Source: Schoenoplectus triqueter
Taxonomy: Eukaryota; Streptophyta; Magnoliopsida; Poales; Cyperaceae
Length of the DNA stretch: 64,000 bases
NCBI GenBank assembly: GCA_964058805.1
Contig: CAXKVV010002173.1
Location: forward strand, 1-64,000
Reading direction: 5' to 3'
Both the position numbers and the translations under genes were made by a program. Positions within the stretch are counted from its first letter, which is position 1, and every line of letters begins with the position of its first letter. Positions 39,015 to 51,600 of the stretch are shown here, one piece after another. The notes beneath the pieces were generated by a model. It was not told where the DNA came from, ran no database searches, and saw nothing but the letters and a program-made list of their open reading frames with translations.

Positions 39015-39364
39015 ATGAGTCCGGGCGGGCAAAACGTGAAAACGGGACCCGACGCATTCGGCACCGCCGAAAATGAGTCCGGGCGCGCAAAACATGACAA
39101 CGGGACCCGACGAAATCGGCACCGCCGAAAAACGAGTCACGGCGCGCAAAACGTGAAATCGGGACCCGAATCTATCGACACCGCCGAAAACGAGACTGGC
39201 GTGCAAAATGTGAAAACGGGACCCGACGCACTCGGCACCGCCGAAAACGAGTCTGGGGGCGCAAAACGTGAAAACGGGACCCGACGCACTCGGCACCGCC
39301 GAAAACGATTCGTGGCGCGCAAAACGTGAAAACGGGACCCGACGCACTCGGCACCGCCGAAAAC
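39015..39364. repeat. Start of a further family B unit
   Basis: A P cluster opens as in the preceding units, including the gcaaagcttg variant near 38972 just before it. At about 39365 the sequence enters the 1,395/1,221 bp duplication. Confidence 0.7.
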
Positions 39365-40759
39365 GAGTCCTCGCGCGCAAAACGTGAAAAGGGCACAAGA
39401 CGCACTCGGCACCGCCGAAAACGAGTCCTTGCGCGCAAAACATGAAAACGGGACCCGACGCACGCGGCACCGGAGAAAACGTGTCCGGGCGCGTAAAACG
39501 TGAAAACGGGACCCGACGCACTCGGCACCGCCGAAAACGAGTCCGGGCGCGCAAAACGTGAAAACGGGACCCGACGCACTCGGCACCGCCGAAAACGAGT
39601 CCGGGCGCGCAAAACGTGAAAACGGGACCCGACGCACTCGGCACCGCCGAAAACGAGTCCGGGCGCGCAAAACGTGAAAACGGGACCCGACGGACTCGGC
39701 ACCGCCGAAAACGAGTCCGGGCGCGCAAAACGTGAAAACGGGACCCGACGCACTCGGCACCGGAGAAAAGGAGTCCGGGCGCGCAAAACGTGAAAACGGG
39801 ACCCGACGCACTCGGCACCGCCGAAAACGAGTCCGGGCGCGCAAAACGTGAAAACGGGACCCGACGCACTCGGCACCGTCGAAAAGGAGTCCGGGCGCGC
39901 AAAACGTGAAAACGGGACCCGACGCACTCGGCACCGTCGAAAACGAGTCCTGGCGCGCAAAACGTGAAAACGGGACTCGACGCACTCGGCACCGGAGAAA
40001 AGGAGTCCGGGCGCGCAAAACGTGAAAACGGGACCCGACGCACTCGGCACCGTCGAAAACGAGTCCTGGCGCGCAAAACGTGAATACGGGACCCGACGCA
40101 CTCGGCACCGTCGAAAACGAGTCCTGGCGCGCAAATCATGAAAACGGGACCCGACGCACTCGGCACCGGAGAAAACGAGTCCGGGCGCGCAAAACGTGAA
40201 AACGGAACCCGACGGACTCGGCACCGCCGAAAACGAGTCCGGGCGCGCAAAACGTGAAAACGGGACCCGACGCACTCGGCACCGCCGAAAAGGAGTCCGG
40301 GCGCGCAAAACGTGAAAACGGGACCCGACGCACTCGGCACCGCCGAAAACGAGTCCGGGCGCGCAAAACGTGAAAACGAGACTCGATGCGCTCGGCACCG
40401 GAGAAAACGTGTCCGGGCGCGCAAAACGTGAATACGGGACCCGACGCACATGGCACCGCCGCAAAACGAGTCCGGGCGCGCAAAACGTAAAAACGGGACC
40501 CGACGCGCTCGGCACCGGAGAAAACGAGTCCGGGCGCGCAAAACGTGAAAACGGGACCCGACGCACTCGGCACCGCCGAAAAACGAGTCACGACGCGCAA
40601 AACGTGAAATCGGGACCCGAATCTCTCGACACCGCCGCAAAACGAGTCCGGGCGCGCAAAACGTAAAAACGGGACCCGACGCACTCGGCACCGCCGAAAA
40701 CGAGTCCGGTCACGCAAAACGTGAAAACGGGACCCGACGCACTCGGCACCGCCGAAAAC
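39365..40759. repeat. 1,395-bp unit, copy 1
   Basis: The unit begins with the gtcctcgcgcgc tag and the gaaaagggcac monomer (ggg at 39391-39393). It continues through monomers with ggagaaaagg, gtcgaaaagg and gtcctggcgcgc, then an unusual set with gaatacggg, gcaaatcatg, gaaaacggaaccc and gagactcgatgcgctcgg. It ends after a T-type monomer and a cggtcacgc tag near 40708. Confidence 0.8.
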
Positions 40760-41980
40760 GAGTCCTCGCGCGCAAAACGTGAAAAGGGCACAAGACGCAC
40801 TCGGCACCGCCGAAAACGAGTCCTTGCGCGCAAAACATGAAAACGGGACCCGACGCACGCGGCACCGGAGAAAACGTGTCCGGGCGCGTAAAACGTGAAA
40901 ACGGGACCCGACGCACTCGGCACCGCCGAAAACGAGTCCGGGCGCGCAAAACGTGAAAACGGGACCCGACGCACTCGGCACCGCCGAAAACGAGTCCGGG
41001 CGCGCAAAACGTGAAAACGGGACCCGACGCACTCGGCACCGCCGAAAACGAGTCCGGGCGCGCAAAACGTGAAAACGGGACCCGACGCACTCGGCACCGT
41101 CGAAAAGGAGTCCGGGCGCGCAAAACGTGAAAACGGGACCCGACGCACTCGGCACCGTCGAAAACGAGTCCTGGCGCGCAAAACGTGAAAACGGGACTCG
41201 ACGCACTCGGCACCGGAGAAAAGGAGTCCGGGCGCGCAAAACGTGAAAACGGGACCCGACGCACTCGGCACCGTCGAAAACGAGTCCTGGCGCGCAAAAC
41301 GTGAATACGGGACCCGACGCACTCGGCACCGTCGAAAACGAGTCCTGGCGCGCAAATCATGAAAACGGGACCCGACGCACTCGGCACCGGAGAAAACGAG
41401 TCCGGGCGCGCAAAACGTGAAAACGGAACCCGACGGACTCGGCACCGCCGAAAACGAGTCCGGGCGCGCAAAACGTGAAAACGGGACCCGACGCACTCGG
41501 CACCGCCGAAAAGGAGTCCGGGCGCGCAAAACGTGAAAACGGGACCCGACGCACTCGGCACCGCCGAAAACGAGTCCGGGCGCGCAAAACGTGAAAACGA
41601 GACTCGATGCGCTCGGCACCGGAGAAAACGTGTCCGGGCGCGCAAAACGTGAATACGGGACCCGACGCCCATGGCACCGCCGCAAAACGAGTCCGGGCGC
41701 GCAAAACGTAAAAACGGGACCCGACGCGCTCGGCACCGGAGAAAACGAGTCCGGGCGCGCAAAACGTGAAAACGGGACCCGACGCACTCGGCACCGCCGA
41801 AAAACGAGTCACGACGCGCAAAACGTGAAATCGGGACCCGAATCTCTCGACACCGCCGCAAAACGAGTCCGGGCGCGCAAAACGTAAAAACGGGACCCGA
41901 CGCACTCGGCACCGCCGAAAACGAGTCCGGTCACGCAAAACGTGAAAACGGGACCCGACGCACTCGGCACCGCCGAAAAC
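40760..41980. repeat. 1,221-bp unit, copy 2 (three monomers shorter)
   Basis: The gaaaagggcac landmark is displaced by 1,395 bp (39391 to 40786), but all landmarks from about 41003 onward are displaced by 1,221 bp. The copy has therefore lost 174 bp, exactly three monomers, including those with gacggactcgg and ggagaaaagg. The rare set gaatacggg, gcaaatcatg and gatgcgctcgg is kept. Confidence 0.8.
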
Positions 41981-44400
41981 GAGTCCGGGGGCGCAAAACG
42001 TGAAAGCGGGACCCGACGCACTCGGCACCGCCGAAAACGAGTCCGGGCGCGCAAAACGTGAAAACGGGACCCGACGCACTCGGCACCGCCGAAAACGAGT
42101 CCGGGGCGCAAAACGTGAAAGCGGGACCCGACGCACTCGGCACCGCCGAAAACGAGTCCGGGCGCGCAAAACGTGAAAACGGGACCCGACGCACTCGGCA
42201 CCGAAGAAAACGAGTCCGGCGCGCAAAACGTGAAAACGGGACCCGACGCACTCGGCACCGCCGAAAACGAGTCCGGGCGCGCAAAACGTGAAAACGGGAC
42301 CCGACGCACTCGGCACCGCCGAAAACGAGTCCGTGCGCGCAAAACGTGAAAACGGGACCCGACGCACTCGGCATCGCCGAAAACGAGTCCGATCGCGCAA
42401 AACGTGAAAACGGGACCCGACGCACTCGGCACCGCCTAAAACGAGTCCGGGGGCGCAAAACGTGAAAACGGGACCCGACGCACACGGCACCTCCGAAAAC
42501 GAGTCCGGGCGCGCAAAACGTGAAAACGGGACCCGACGCACTCGGCACCGCCGAAAACGAGTCCGGCGCGCAAAACGTAAAAACGGCACCTGACCCACTC
42601 CGCACCGCCGAAAACGAGTCGTGGCGCGCAAAACGTTAAATCGGGACCCGAATCTCTCGACACCGCCGCAAAACGTAAAAACGGGACTCGGAACCGCCGA
42701 AAACGAGTGCGGGAGCGCAAAACTTGAAAACGGGACCCGACGCACTCCGCACCGCCCAAAATGATTCCGGGCGCGCAAAACGTGAAAACTGGACCCGACG
42801 CGTTCGGCACCGCCGAAAATGAGTCCGGGCGCGCAAAACATGACAACGGGACCCGACGAAATCGGCACCGCCGAAAAACGAGTCACGGCGCGCAAAACGT
42901 GAAATCGGGACCCGAATCTATCGACACCGCCGAAAACGAGACTGGCGTGCAAAATGTGAAAACGGGACCCGACGCACTCGGCACCGCCGAAAACGAGTCC
43001 GGGGGCGCAAAACGTGAAAACGGGACCCGACGCACTCGGCACCGCCAAAAACGATTCGTGGCGCGCAAAACGTGAAAACGGGACCCGACGCACTCGGCAC
43101 CGCCGAAAACGAGTCAGGGAGCGCAAAACGTGAAAACGGGACCCGACGCACTCGGCACCGCCGAAAACGAGTTCGGGAGCGCAAAACGAGAAAACGGGAC
43201 CCGACGCACGCGGCACCGCCGAAAACGAGTCCTCGCGCGCAAAACGTGAAAACGGCACAAGACGCACTCGGCACCGCCGAAAACGAGTCCTTGCGCGCAA
43301 AACATGAAAACGGGACCCGACGCACTCGGCACCGGAGAAAACGTGTCCGGGCGCGCAAAACGTGAAAACGGGACCCGACGCACTCGGCACCGTTGAAAAC
43401 GAGTCCTGGCGCGCAAAACATGAAAACGGGACCCGACGCACTCGGCACCGGAGAAAACGAGTCCGGGCGCGCAAAACGTGAAAACGAGACCCGACGCACT
43501 CGGCACCGCCGAAAAACGAGTCACGACGCGCAAAACGTGAAATCGGGACCCGAATCTCTCGACACCGCCGCAAAAACGAGTCCGGGCGCGCAAAACGTAA
43601 AAACGGGACCCGACGCACTCGGCACCGGAGAAAACGAGTCACGGCGCGCAAAACGTGAAATCGAGACCCGACGCACTCGGCACCGCCGAATACGAGTCCG
43701 GGCGCGCAAAACGTGAAAACGTGACCCGACGCCCTCGGCACCGCCGAAAACGAGTCCGGTCACGCAAAACGTGAAAACGGGACCAGACGCACTCGGCACC
43801 GCCGAAAACGAGTCCGGGGGCGCAAAACGTGAAAGCGGGACCCGACGCACTCGGCACCACCGAAAACGAGTCCGGGCGCGCAAAACGTGAAAACGGGACC
43901 CGACGCACTCGGCACCGCCGAAAACGAGTCCGGCGCGCAAAACGTGAAAACGGGACCCGACGCACTCGGCACCGCCGAAAACGAGTCCGGGCGCGCAAAA
44001 CGTGAAAACGGGACCCGACGCACTCGGCACCGCCGAAAACGAGTCCGGGCGCGCAAAACGTGAAAACGGGACCCGACGCACTCGGCACCGCCGAAAATGA
44101 GTCCGGGCGCGCAAAACGTGAAAACGGGACCCGACGCACTCGGCAACGCCGAAAACGAGTCCGGGCGCGCAAAACGTGAAAACGGGACCCGACGCACTCG
44201 GCACCGCCGAAAACGAGTCCGGGCGCGCAAAACGTGAAAACGGGACCCGACGCACTCGGCACCGCCGAAAACGAGTCCGGGCGCGCAAAACGTGAAAACA
44301 GGACCCGACGCACTCGGCACCGCCGAAAACGAGTCCGGGCGCGCAAAACGTGAAAACGGGACCCGACGCATTCGGCAACGCCGAAAACGATTCCGGGCGC
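41981..44400. repeat. Detached family A block
   Basis: Family A markers reappear here: the cgcctaaaacg variant near 42434, aaaatgattccggg near 42759 and the gtcagggagcgc run near 43105. The arrangement follows sub-unit A2 at offset 38,717 (4044 to 42761, 4355 to 43072, 4676 to 43393). It has about two more monomers than A2 near 43530-43650. A one-base insertion (gccgcaaaaacgag) is private to 43568. The block sits between family B and the diverse zone, making the array a mosaic. Confidence 0.8.
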
Positions 44401-45870
44401 GCAAAACGTGAAAACGAGACCCGACGCACTCGGCATCGCCGAAAACGAGTCCGGGCGCGCAAAACTTGAAATCGGGACCCGAATCTCTCAACACCGCCGC
44501 AAAACGAGTCCGGGCGCGCAAAACGTTAAAACGGGACCCGACGCACTCCGCACCACCGAAAACGAGTTCGGGATCGCAAAACGAGATAACGGGACCCGAC
44601 GCACGCGGCACCGCCGAAAATGAGTCCGGGAGCGCAAAACGTGAAAACGGGACCCGACGCACTCGGCACCGCCGAAAAACGAGTCACGGCGCGCAAAACG
44701 TGAAATCGGGACCCGAATCTCTCGACACCGCCGAAAACGAGTCTGGCGTGCAAAATGTGAAAACGGGACCCGACGCACTCGGCACCGCCGAAAAAGAGTC
44801 GTGGCGCGCAAAACGTGAAATCGGGACCCGAATCTCTCAACACCGCCGCAAAACGTAAAAACGGGACCCGACGCACTCGGCAGCGCAGAAAACGAGTGCG
44901 GGAGCGCAAAACTTGAAAACGGGACCCGACGCACTCGGCACCGCCGAAAATGAGTCCCTGAGCGCAAAACGTGAAAACGGGACCCGACGCACTCCGCACC
45001 GCCCAAAACGAGTCCGGGCGCGCAAAACGTGAAAACGGGACCCGACGCATTCGGCACCGCCGAAAACGAGTCCGGGCGCGCAAAACATGAAAACGGGACC
45101 CGACGAACTCGGCACCACCGAAAAACGACTCACGGCGCGCAAAACGTGAAATCGGGACCCGAATCTATCGACACCGCCGAAAACGAGACGGGCGTGCAAA
45201 ATGAGAAAACGGGAACCGACGCACTCGGCACCGCCGAAAACGAGTCCGGGCGCGCAAAACGTGAAAACGGGACCCGACGCACCGGGCACCGCCGAAAATG
45301 AGTCCGGGGGCGCAAAACGTGAAAACGGGACCCGACGCACTTGGCACCGCCGAAAACGAGTTCGGGAGCGCAAAACGAGAAAACGGGACCCGACGCACGC
45401 GGCACCGCCGAAAACGAGTCCGGGAGCGCAAAACGTGAAAACGGGACCCGAGCACCGGGCACCGTCGAAAACGAGTATGGGCGCGCCAAACGTGAAAACG
45501 GGACCCGACGCACTCGGCACCGCCGAAAACGAGTCCGGGCGCGCAAAACGTGAAAACGGGACCCGACGCACTCGGCACCGGAGAAAACGTGTCCGGGCGC
45601 GCAAAACGTGAAAACGGGACCCGACGCACTCGGCACCGTCGAAAACGAGTCCGGGCGCGCAAAACATGAAAACGGGACCCGACGCACTCGGCACCGCCGA
45701 AAAACGAGTCACGACGCGCAAAACGTGAAATCGGGACCCGAATCTCTCGACACCGCCGCAAAACGTGTCCGGGCGCGCAAAACGTGAATACGGGACCCGA
45801 CGCACGCGGCACCGCCGAAAATGAGTCCGGGAGCGTAAAACGTGAAAACGGGACTCGAGCACCGGGCACC

Positions 45871-46392
45871 GCCGAGAACGAGTCCGGGCGCGCAAAACAT
45901 GAAAACAGGACCCGACGCACTCGGCACCGGAGAAAACGAGTCCGGGCGCGCAAAACGTGAAAACGGGACCCGACGCACTCGGCACCGCCGAAAACGAGTC
46001 CGGGAGCGCAAAACGTGAAAACGGGACCCGACGCACTCGGCACAGCGGAAAACGAGTCCGGGCGCGCAAAACGTGAAAACGGGACCCGACGGACTCGGCA
46101 CCGCCCAAAACGAGTCCGGGCGCGCAAAACGTGAAAACGGGACCCGACGCACTCGGCACCGCCGAAAACGAGTCCGGGCGCGCAAAACGTGAAAACGGGA
46201 CACGACGCACCCGGCACCGCCGAAAACGAGTCCGGGCGCGCAAAACGTGAAAACGGGACACGACGCACCCGGCACCGTCGAAAACGAGTCCGGGCGCGCA
46301 AAACGTGAAAACGGGACCCGACGCACTCGGCACCACCGAAAACGAGTCCGTGCGCGCAAAACGTGAAAACGGGACCCGACGCACTCGGCACC
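45871..46392. repeat. Nine-monomer (522-bp) repeat, copy 1
   Basis: The copy begins at gccgagaacg (45871) and contains cacagcgg at 46041 and cacgacgcaccc at 46201. Each landmark recurs exactly 522 bp (9 x 58) later. The copy differs from the next at gacggactcgg near 46088, which is gacgcactcgg in copy 2. Confidence 0.85.
46209..46225 (-). promoter_or_regulatory. CENP-B-box-like 17-mer (8 of 9 core bases)
   Basis: Read on the minus strand this site is ttcg, four bases, t, two bases, cggg. The known mammalian CENP-B box core is TTCG, N4, A, N2, CGGG, so eight of nine required bases match and only the central A is replaced by T. Consensus monomers match seven of nine because they carry cgag. 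Similar eight-of-nine sites occur in other monomers with gcacccggcacc, such as the one near 46731. A chance match in a CG-rich repeat is likely, and no function is claimed. Confidence 0.2.
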
Positions 46393-46914
46393 GCCGAGAA
46401 CGAGTCCGGGCGCGCAAAACATGAAAACGGGACCCGACGCACTCGGCACCGGAGAAAACGAGTCCGGGCGCGCAAAACGTGAAAACGGGACCCGACGCAC
46501 TCGGCACCGCCGAAAACGAGTCCGGGAGCGCAAAACGTGAAAACGGGACCCGACGCACTCGGCACAGCGGAAAACGAGTCCGGGCGCGCAAAACGTGAAA
46601 ACGGGACCCGACGCACTCGGCACCGCCCAAAACGAGTCCGGGCGCGCAAAACGTGAAAACGGGACCCGACGCACTCGGCACCGCCGAAAACGAGTCCGGG
46701 CGCGCAAAACGTGAAAACAGGACACGACGCACCCGGCACCGCCGAAAACGAGTCCGGGCGCGCAAAACGTGAAAACGGGACACGACGCACCCGGCACCGC
46801 CGAAAACGAGTCCGGGCGCGCAAAACGTGAAAACGGGACCCGACGCACGCGGCACCGCCGAAAACGAGTCCGGGCGCGCAAAACGTGAAAACGGGACACG
46901 ACGCACCCGGCACC
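46393..46914. repeat. Nine-monomer (522-bp) repeat, copy 2
   Basis: Landmarks gccgagaa (46393), cacagcgg (46563) and cacgacgcaccc (46723) lie 522 bp after those of copy 1. The match weakens after about 46795, where gtcgaaaacg of copy 1 is replaced by gccgaaaacg. The exact multiple of 58 shows an in-register duplication. Confidence 0.8.
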
Positions 46915-49900
46915 GTCGAAAACGAGTCCGGGCGCGCAAAACGTGAAAACGGGACCCGACGCACTCGGCACCGCCGAAAACGAGTCCGGGCGCGCAAAAC
47001 GTGAAAACGGGACCCGACGCAGTCGGCACCGCCGAAAATGAGTCCCGGCGCGCAAAACGTGAAAACGGGACCCGACGCACTCGGCACCGCCGAAAACGAG
47101 TCCGGGGGCGCAAAACGTGAAAACGGGATCCGACCCACTCCGCACCGCCGAAAAAGATTCCGGGCGCGCAAAACGTGAAAGCGGAACCCGACGCACTCGG
47201 CACCGCCGAAAACGAGTCAGGGCGCGCAAAACGTGAAACCGGGACCCGACGCATTCGGCACCGCCGAAAACGAGTCCGGGCGCGCAAAACATGATAACGG
47301 GACCAGACGCACTCGGCACCGGAGAAAACGAGTCACGGCGCGCAAAACGTGAAATCGAGACCCGACGCACTCGGCACCGCCGAAAACGACTCCGGGCGCC
47401 CAAAACGTGAAAACGGGACCCGACGCACTCGGCACCGGAGAAAACGATACCGGGCGCGCAAAACATGAAAACGGGACCCGACGCACTCGGCACCGCCGAA
47501 AAACGAGTCACGGCGCGCAAAACGTGAAATCGGGACCCGAATCTCTCGACACCGCCGAAAACGAGTCTGGCGTGCAAAATGTGAAAATGGGACCCGACGC
47601 ACTCGGCACCGCCGAAAACGAGTCCGGGGGCGCAAAACGTGAAAACGGGACCCGACGCACTCGGCACCGCCGAAAACGAGTCCTGGCGCGCAAAACGTGA
47701 AAACGGGACCCGACGCACTCGGCACCGCCGAAAACGAGTCCGGGCGCGCATAAGGTGAAAACGGAACCCGACGCACTCGGCACCGGAGAAAACGAGTCCG
47801 GGCGCGCAAAACGTGAAAACGGGACCCGACGCACTCGGCACCGTCGAAAATGAGTCCTGGCGCGCAAAACATGAAAACGGGACCGGACGCACTCGACACC
47901 GGAGAAAACGAGTCCGGGCGCGCAAAATGTGAAAACGGGACCCGACCCACTCCGCACCGCCGAAAAAGAGTCCGGGCGCGCACAGCGTGAAAACAGGACC
48001 CGACCCACTCTGCACCGCCGAAAACGAGTCCGGGAGCGCAAAACGTGAAAACGGGATCCGACACACCCGGCACCGCCGAAAAACGAGTCCGGGCGTGCAA
48101 AAGGTGAAAACAGGACCCGAATCTCTCGGCACCGCCGAAAACGAGTCCGGCGTGCAAAATGTGAAAACGGGACCCGACGCACTCTGCACCGCCGAAAAAG
48201 AGTCCGGGGTCGCAAACGTGAAAACGGGACCCGACGCACTCGGCACCGCCGAAAAAGAGTCGTGGCGCGCAAAACGTGAAATCGGGACCCGAATCTCTCA
48301 ACACCGCCGCAAAACGTAAAAGCGGGACCCGACGCACTCGGCAGCGCAGAAAACGAGTGCGGGAGCGCAAAACTTGAAAACGGGACCCGACGCACTCCGC
48401 ACCGCCCAAAACGAGTCTGGGCGCGCTAAACGTGAAAACGGGACCCGACGCATTCGGCACCGCCGAAAACGAGTCCGGGCGCGCAAAACATGAAAACGGG
48501 ACCCGACGAACTCGGCACCGCCGAAAAACGACTCACGGCGCGCAAAACGTGAAATCGGGACCCGAATCTATCGACACCGCCTAAAACGAGACGGGCGTGC
48601 AAAATGAGAAAACGGGAACCGACGCACTCGGCACCGCCGAAAACGAGTCCGGGCGCGCAAAACGTGAAAACGGGACCTGACGCACCGGGCACCGCCGAAA
48701 ACGAGTCCGGGGGCGGAAAACGTGAAAACGGGACCCGACGCACTCGGCACCGCCGAAAACGAGTTCGGGAGCGCAAAACGAGAAAACGGGACCCGACGCA
48801 CGCGGAACCGCCGAAAACGAGTCCGGGAGCGCAAAACGTGAAAACGGGACCCGAGCACCGGGCACCGCCGAAAACGAGTATGGGCGCGCCAAACGTGAAA
48901 ACGGGACCCGACGCACTCGGCACCGCCGAAAACGAGTCCGGGAGCGCAAAACGTGAAAACGGGACCCGACGCACTCGGCACCGCGGAAAACGAGTCCGGG
49001 CGCGCAAAACGTGAAAACGGGACCCGACGGACTCGGCACCGCCCAAAACGAGTCCGGGCGTGCAAAACGTGAAAACGGGACCCGACGCACTCGGCACCGC
49101 CGAAAACGAGTCCGGGCGCGCAAAACGTGAAAACGGGACACGACGCACTCGGCACCGGAGAAAACGTGTCCGGGCGCGCAAAACGTGAAAACGGGACCCG
49201 ACGCACTCGGCACCGTCGAAAACGAGTCCTGGCGCGCAAAACATGAAAACGGGACCCGACGCACTTGGCACCGGAGAAAATGAGTTCGGGCGCGCAAAAC
49301 GTGAAAACGGGACCCGACGCACTCGGCACCGCCGAAAAACGAGTCACGACGCGCAAAACGTGAAATTGGGACCCGAATCTCTCGACACCGCCGCAAAACG
49401 AGTCCGGGCGCGCAAAACGTAAAAACGGGACCCGACGCAATCCGCACCGCCGAAAACGATTTCGGGAGCGCAAACCGAGAAAACGGGACCCGACGCACGC
49501 GGCACCGCCGAAAATGAGTCCGGGAGCGCAAAACGTGAAAACGGGACTCGAGCACCGGGCACCGCCGAAAACGAGTATGGGCGTGCAAAACGTGAAAACG
49601 GGACCCGACGCACTCTGCACCGCCGAAAACGAGTCCGGGCGCGCAAAACGTGAAAACGGGACCCGACGCACTCGGCACCGCCAAAAAAGAGTCCGGGAGC
49701 GCAAAACGTGAAAACGGGACCCGACGCACTCGGCACCGCGGAAAACGAGTCCGGGCGCGCAAAACGTGAAAACGGGACCCGACGCACTCGGCACCGCCGA
49801 AAACGAGTCCGGGCGCGCAAAACGTGAAAACGGGACCCGACGCACTCGGCACCGCCGAAAACGAGTCCGGGCGCGCAAAACGTGAAAACGGGACCCGACG

Positions 49901-51582
49901 GACTCGGCACCGCCCAAAACGAGTTCGGGCGCGCAAAACGTGAAAACGGGACCCGACGCACTCGGCACCGCCGAAAAGGAGTCCGGGCGCGCAAAACGTG
50001 AAAACGGGACCCGACGCACTCGGCACCGCCGAAAACGAGTCCGGGCGCGCAAAACGTGAAAACGGGACCCGACGCACTCGGCACCGCCGAAAACGAGTCC
50101 GGGCGCGCAAAACGTGAAAATGAGACCCGACGCACTCGGCACCGCCGAAAACGAGTCCGGGCGCGCAAAACGGGAAAACGGGACCCGACGCACTCGGCAC
50201 CGCCGAAAACGAGTCCGGGCGCGCAAAACGGGAAAACGGGACCCGACGCACTCGGCACCGCCGAAAACGAGTCCGGGCGCGCAAAACGTGAAAACGGGAC
50301 CCGACGCAGTCGGCACCGCCGAAAATGAGTCTAGGCGCGCAAAACGTGAAAACGGGACCTGACGCACTCGGCACCGCCGAAAACGAGTCCGGGGGCGCAA
50401 AACGTGAAAACGGGACCCGACCCACTCCGCACCGCCGAAAAAGAGTCCGGGCGCGCAAAACGTGAAAGCGGGACCCGACGCACTCGGCACCGCCGAAAAC
50501 GAGTCCGGGCGCGCAAAACGTGAAACCGGGACCCGACGCATTCGGCACCGCCGAAAACGAGTCCGGGCGCGCAAAACATGATAACGGGACCAGACGCACT
50601 CGGCACCGGAGAAAAAGAGTCACGGCGCGCAAAACGTGAAATCGAGACCCGACGAACTCGGCACCGCCGAAAACGAGTCCGGGCGCCCAAAACGTGAAAA
50701 CGGAACCCGACGCACTCGGCACCGGAGAAAACGATACCGGGCGCGCAAAACATGAAAACGGGACCCGACGCACTCGGCACCGCCGAAAAACGAGTCACGG
50801 CGCGCAAAACGTGAAATCGGGACCCGAATCTCTCGACACCGTCGAAAACGAGTCTGGCGTGCAAAATGTGAAAATGGGACCCGACGCACTCGGCACCGCC
50901 GAAAACGAGTCCGGGGGCGCAAAACGTGAAAACGGCACCGGACACACTCGGCACCGCCGAAAACGAGTCCTGGCGCACAAAACGTGAAAACGGGACCCGA
51001 CGCACTCGGCACCGCCGAAAACGAGTCCTGGCGCGCAAAACGTGAAAACAGCACCGGACACACTCGGCACCGCCGAAAACGAGTCCTGGCGCGCAAAACG
51101 TGAAAACGGCACCCGACGCACTCGGCACCGCCGAAAACGAGTCCGGGCGCGCAAAAGGTGAAAACGGAACCCGACGCACTCGGCACCGGAGAGAACGAGT
51201 CCGGGCGCGCAAAACGTGAAAACGGGACCCGACGCACTCGGCACCGTCGAAAATGAGTCCTGGCGCGCAAAACATGAAAACGGGACCGGACGCACTCGAC
51301 ACCGGAGAAAACGAGTCCGGGCGCGCAAAATGTGAAAACGGGACCCGACCCACTCCGCACCGCCGAAAAAGAGTCCGGGCGCGCAAAGCGTGAAAACAGG
51401 ACCCGACCCACTCTACACCGCCGAAAACGAGTCCGGGAGCGCAAAACGTGAAAACGGTATCCGACACACCCGGCACCGCCGAAAAACGAGTCCGGGCGTG
51501 CAAAAGGTGAAAACGGGACCCGAATCTCTCGGCACCGCCGAAAACGAGTCCGGGCGCGCAAAACATGAAAACGGGACCCGAC

Positions 51583-51600
51583 GCACCGCCGAAAACTAGT
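51583..51600. repeat. 51-bp monomer lacking one tcggcac step
   Basis: Here gacgcaccgccg replaces gacgcactcggcaccgccg. The 7-bp loss is explained by deletion between the two GCAC copies that lie 7 bp apart in the consensus (positions 27-30 and 34-37). The next bases read gaaaactagtcc instead of gaaaacgagtcc, creating a stop on both strands. The same monomer recurs 4,563 bp later near 56146. Confidence 0.75.

Larger units (their letters stand above)
44401..50440. repeat. Diverse zone of the array
   Basis: Monomers here vary more than elsewhere and long-range copies are shorter. The zone holds a Q-like block (about 44830-45660, offset 8,838 from 35992-36822), a nine-monomer duplication near 46 kb, a block at about 47160-48150 related to 50448-51545, a second Q-like block at about 48300-49000, and near-consensus monomers to 50440. 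Changes rarely seen elsewhere include cgggacacgacgcacccgg, cacagcggaaaacg, gcataaggtg and gccgagaacgag. Confidence 0.7.
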
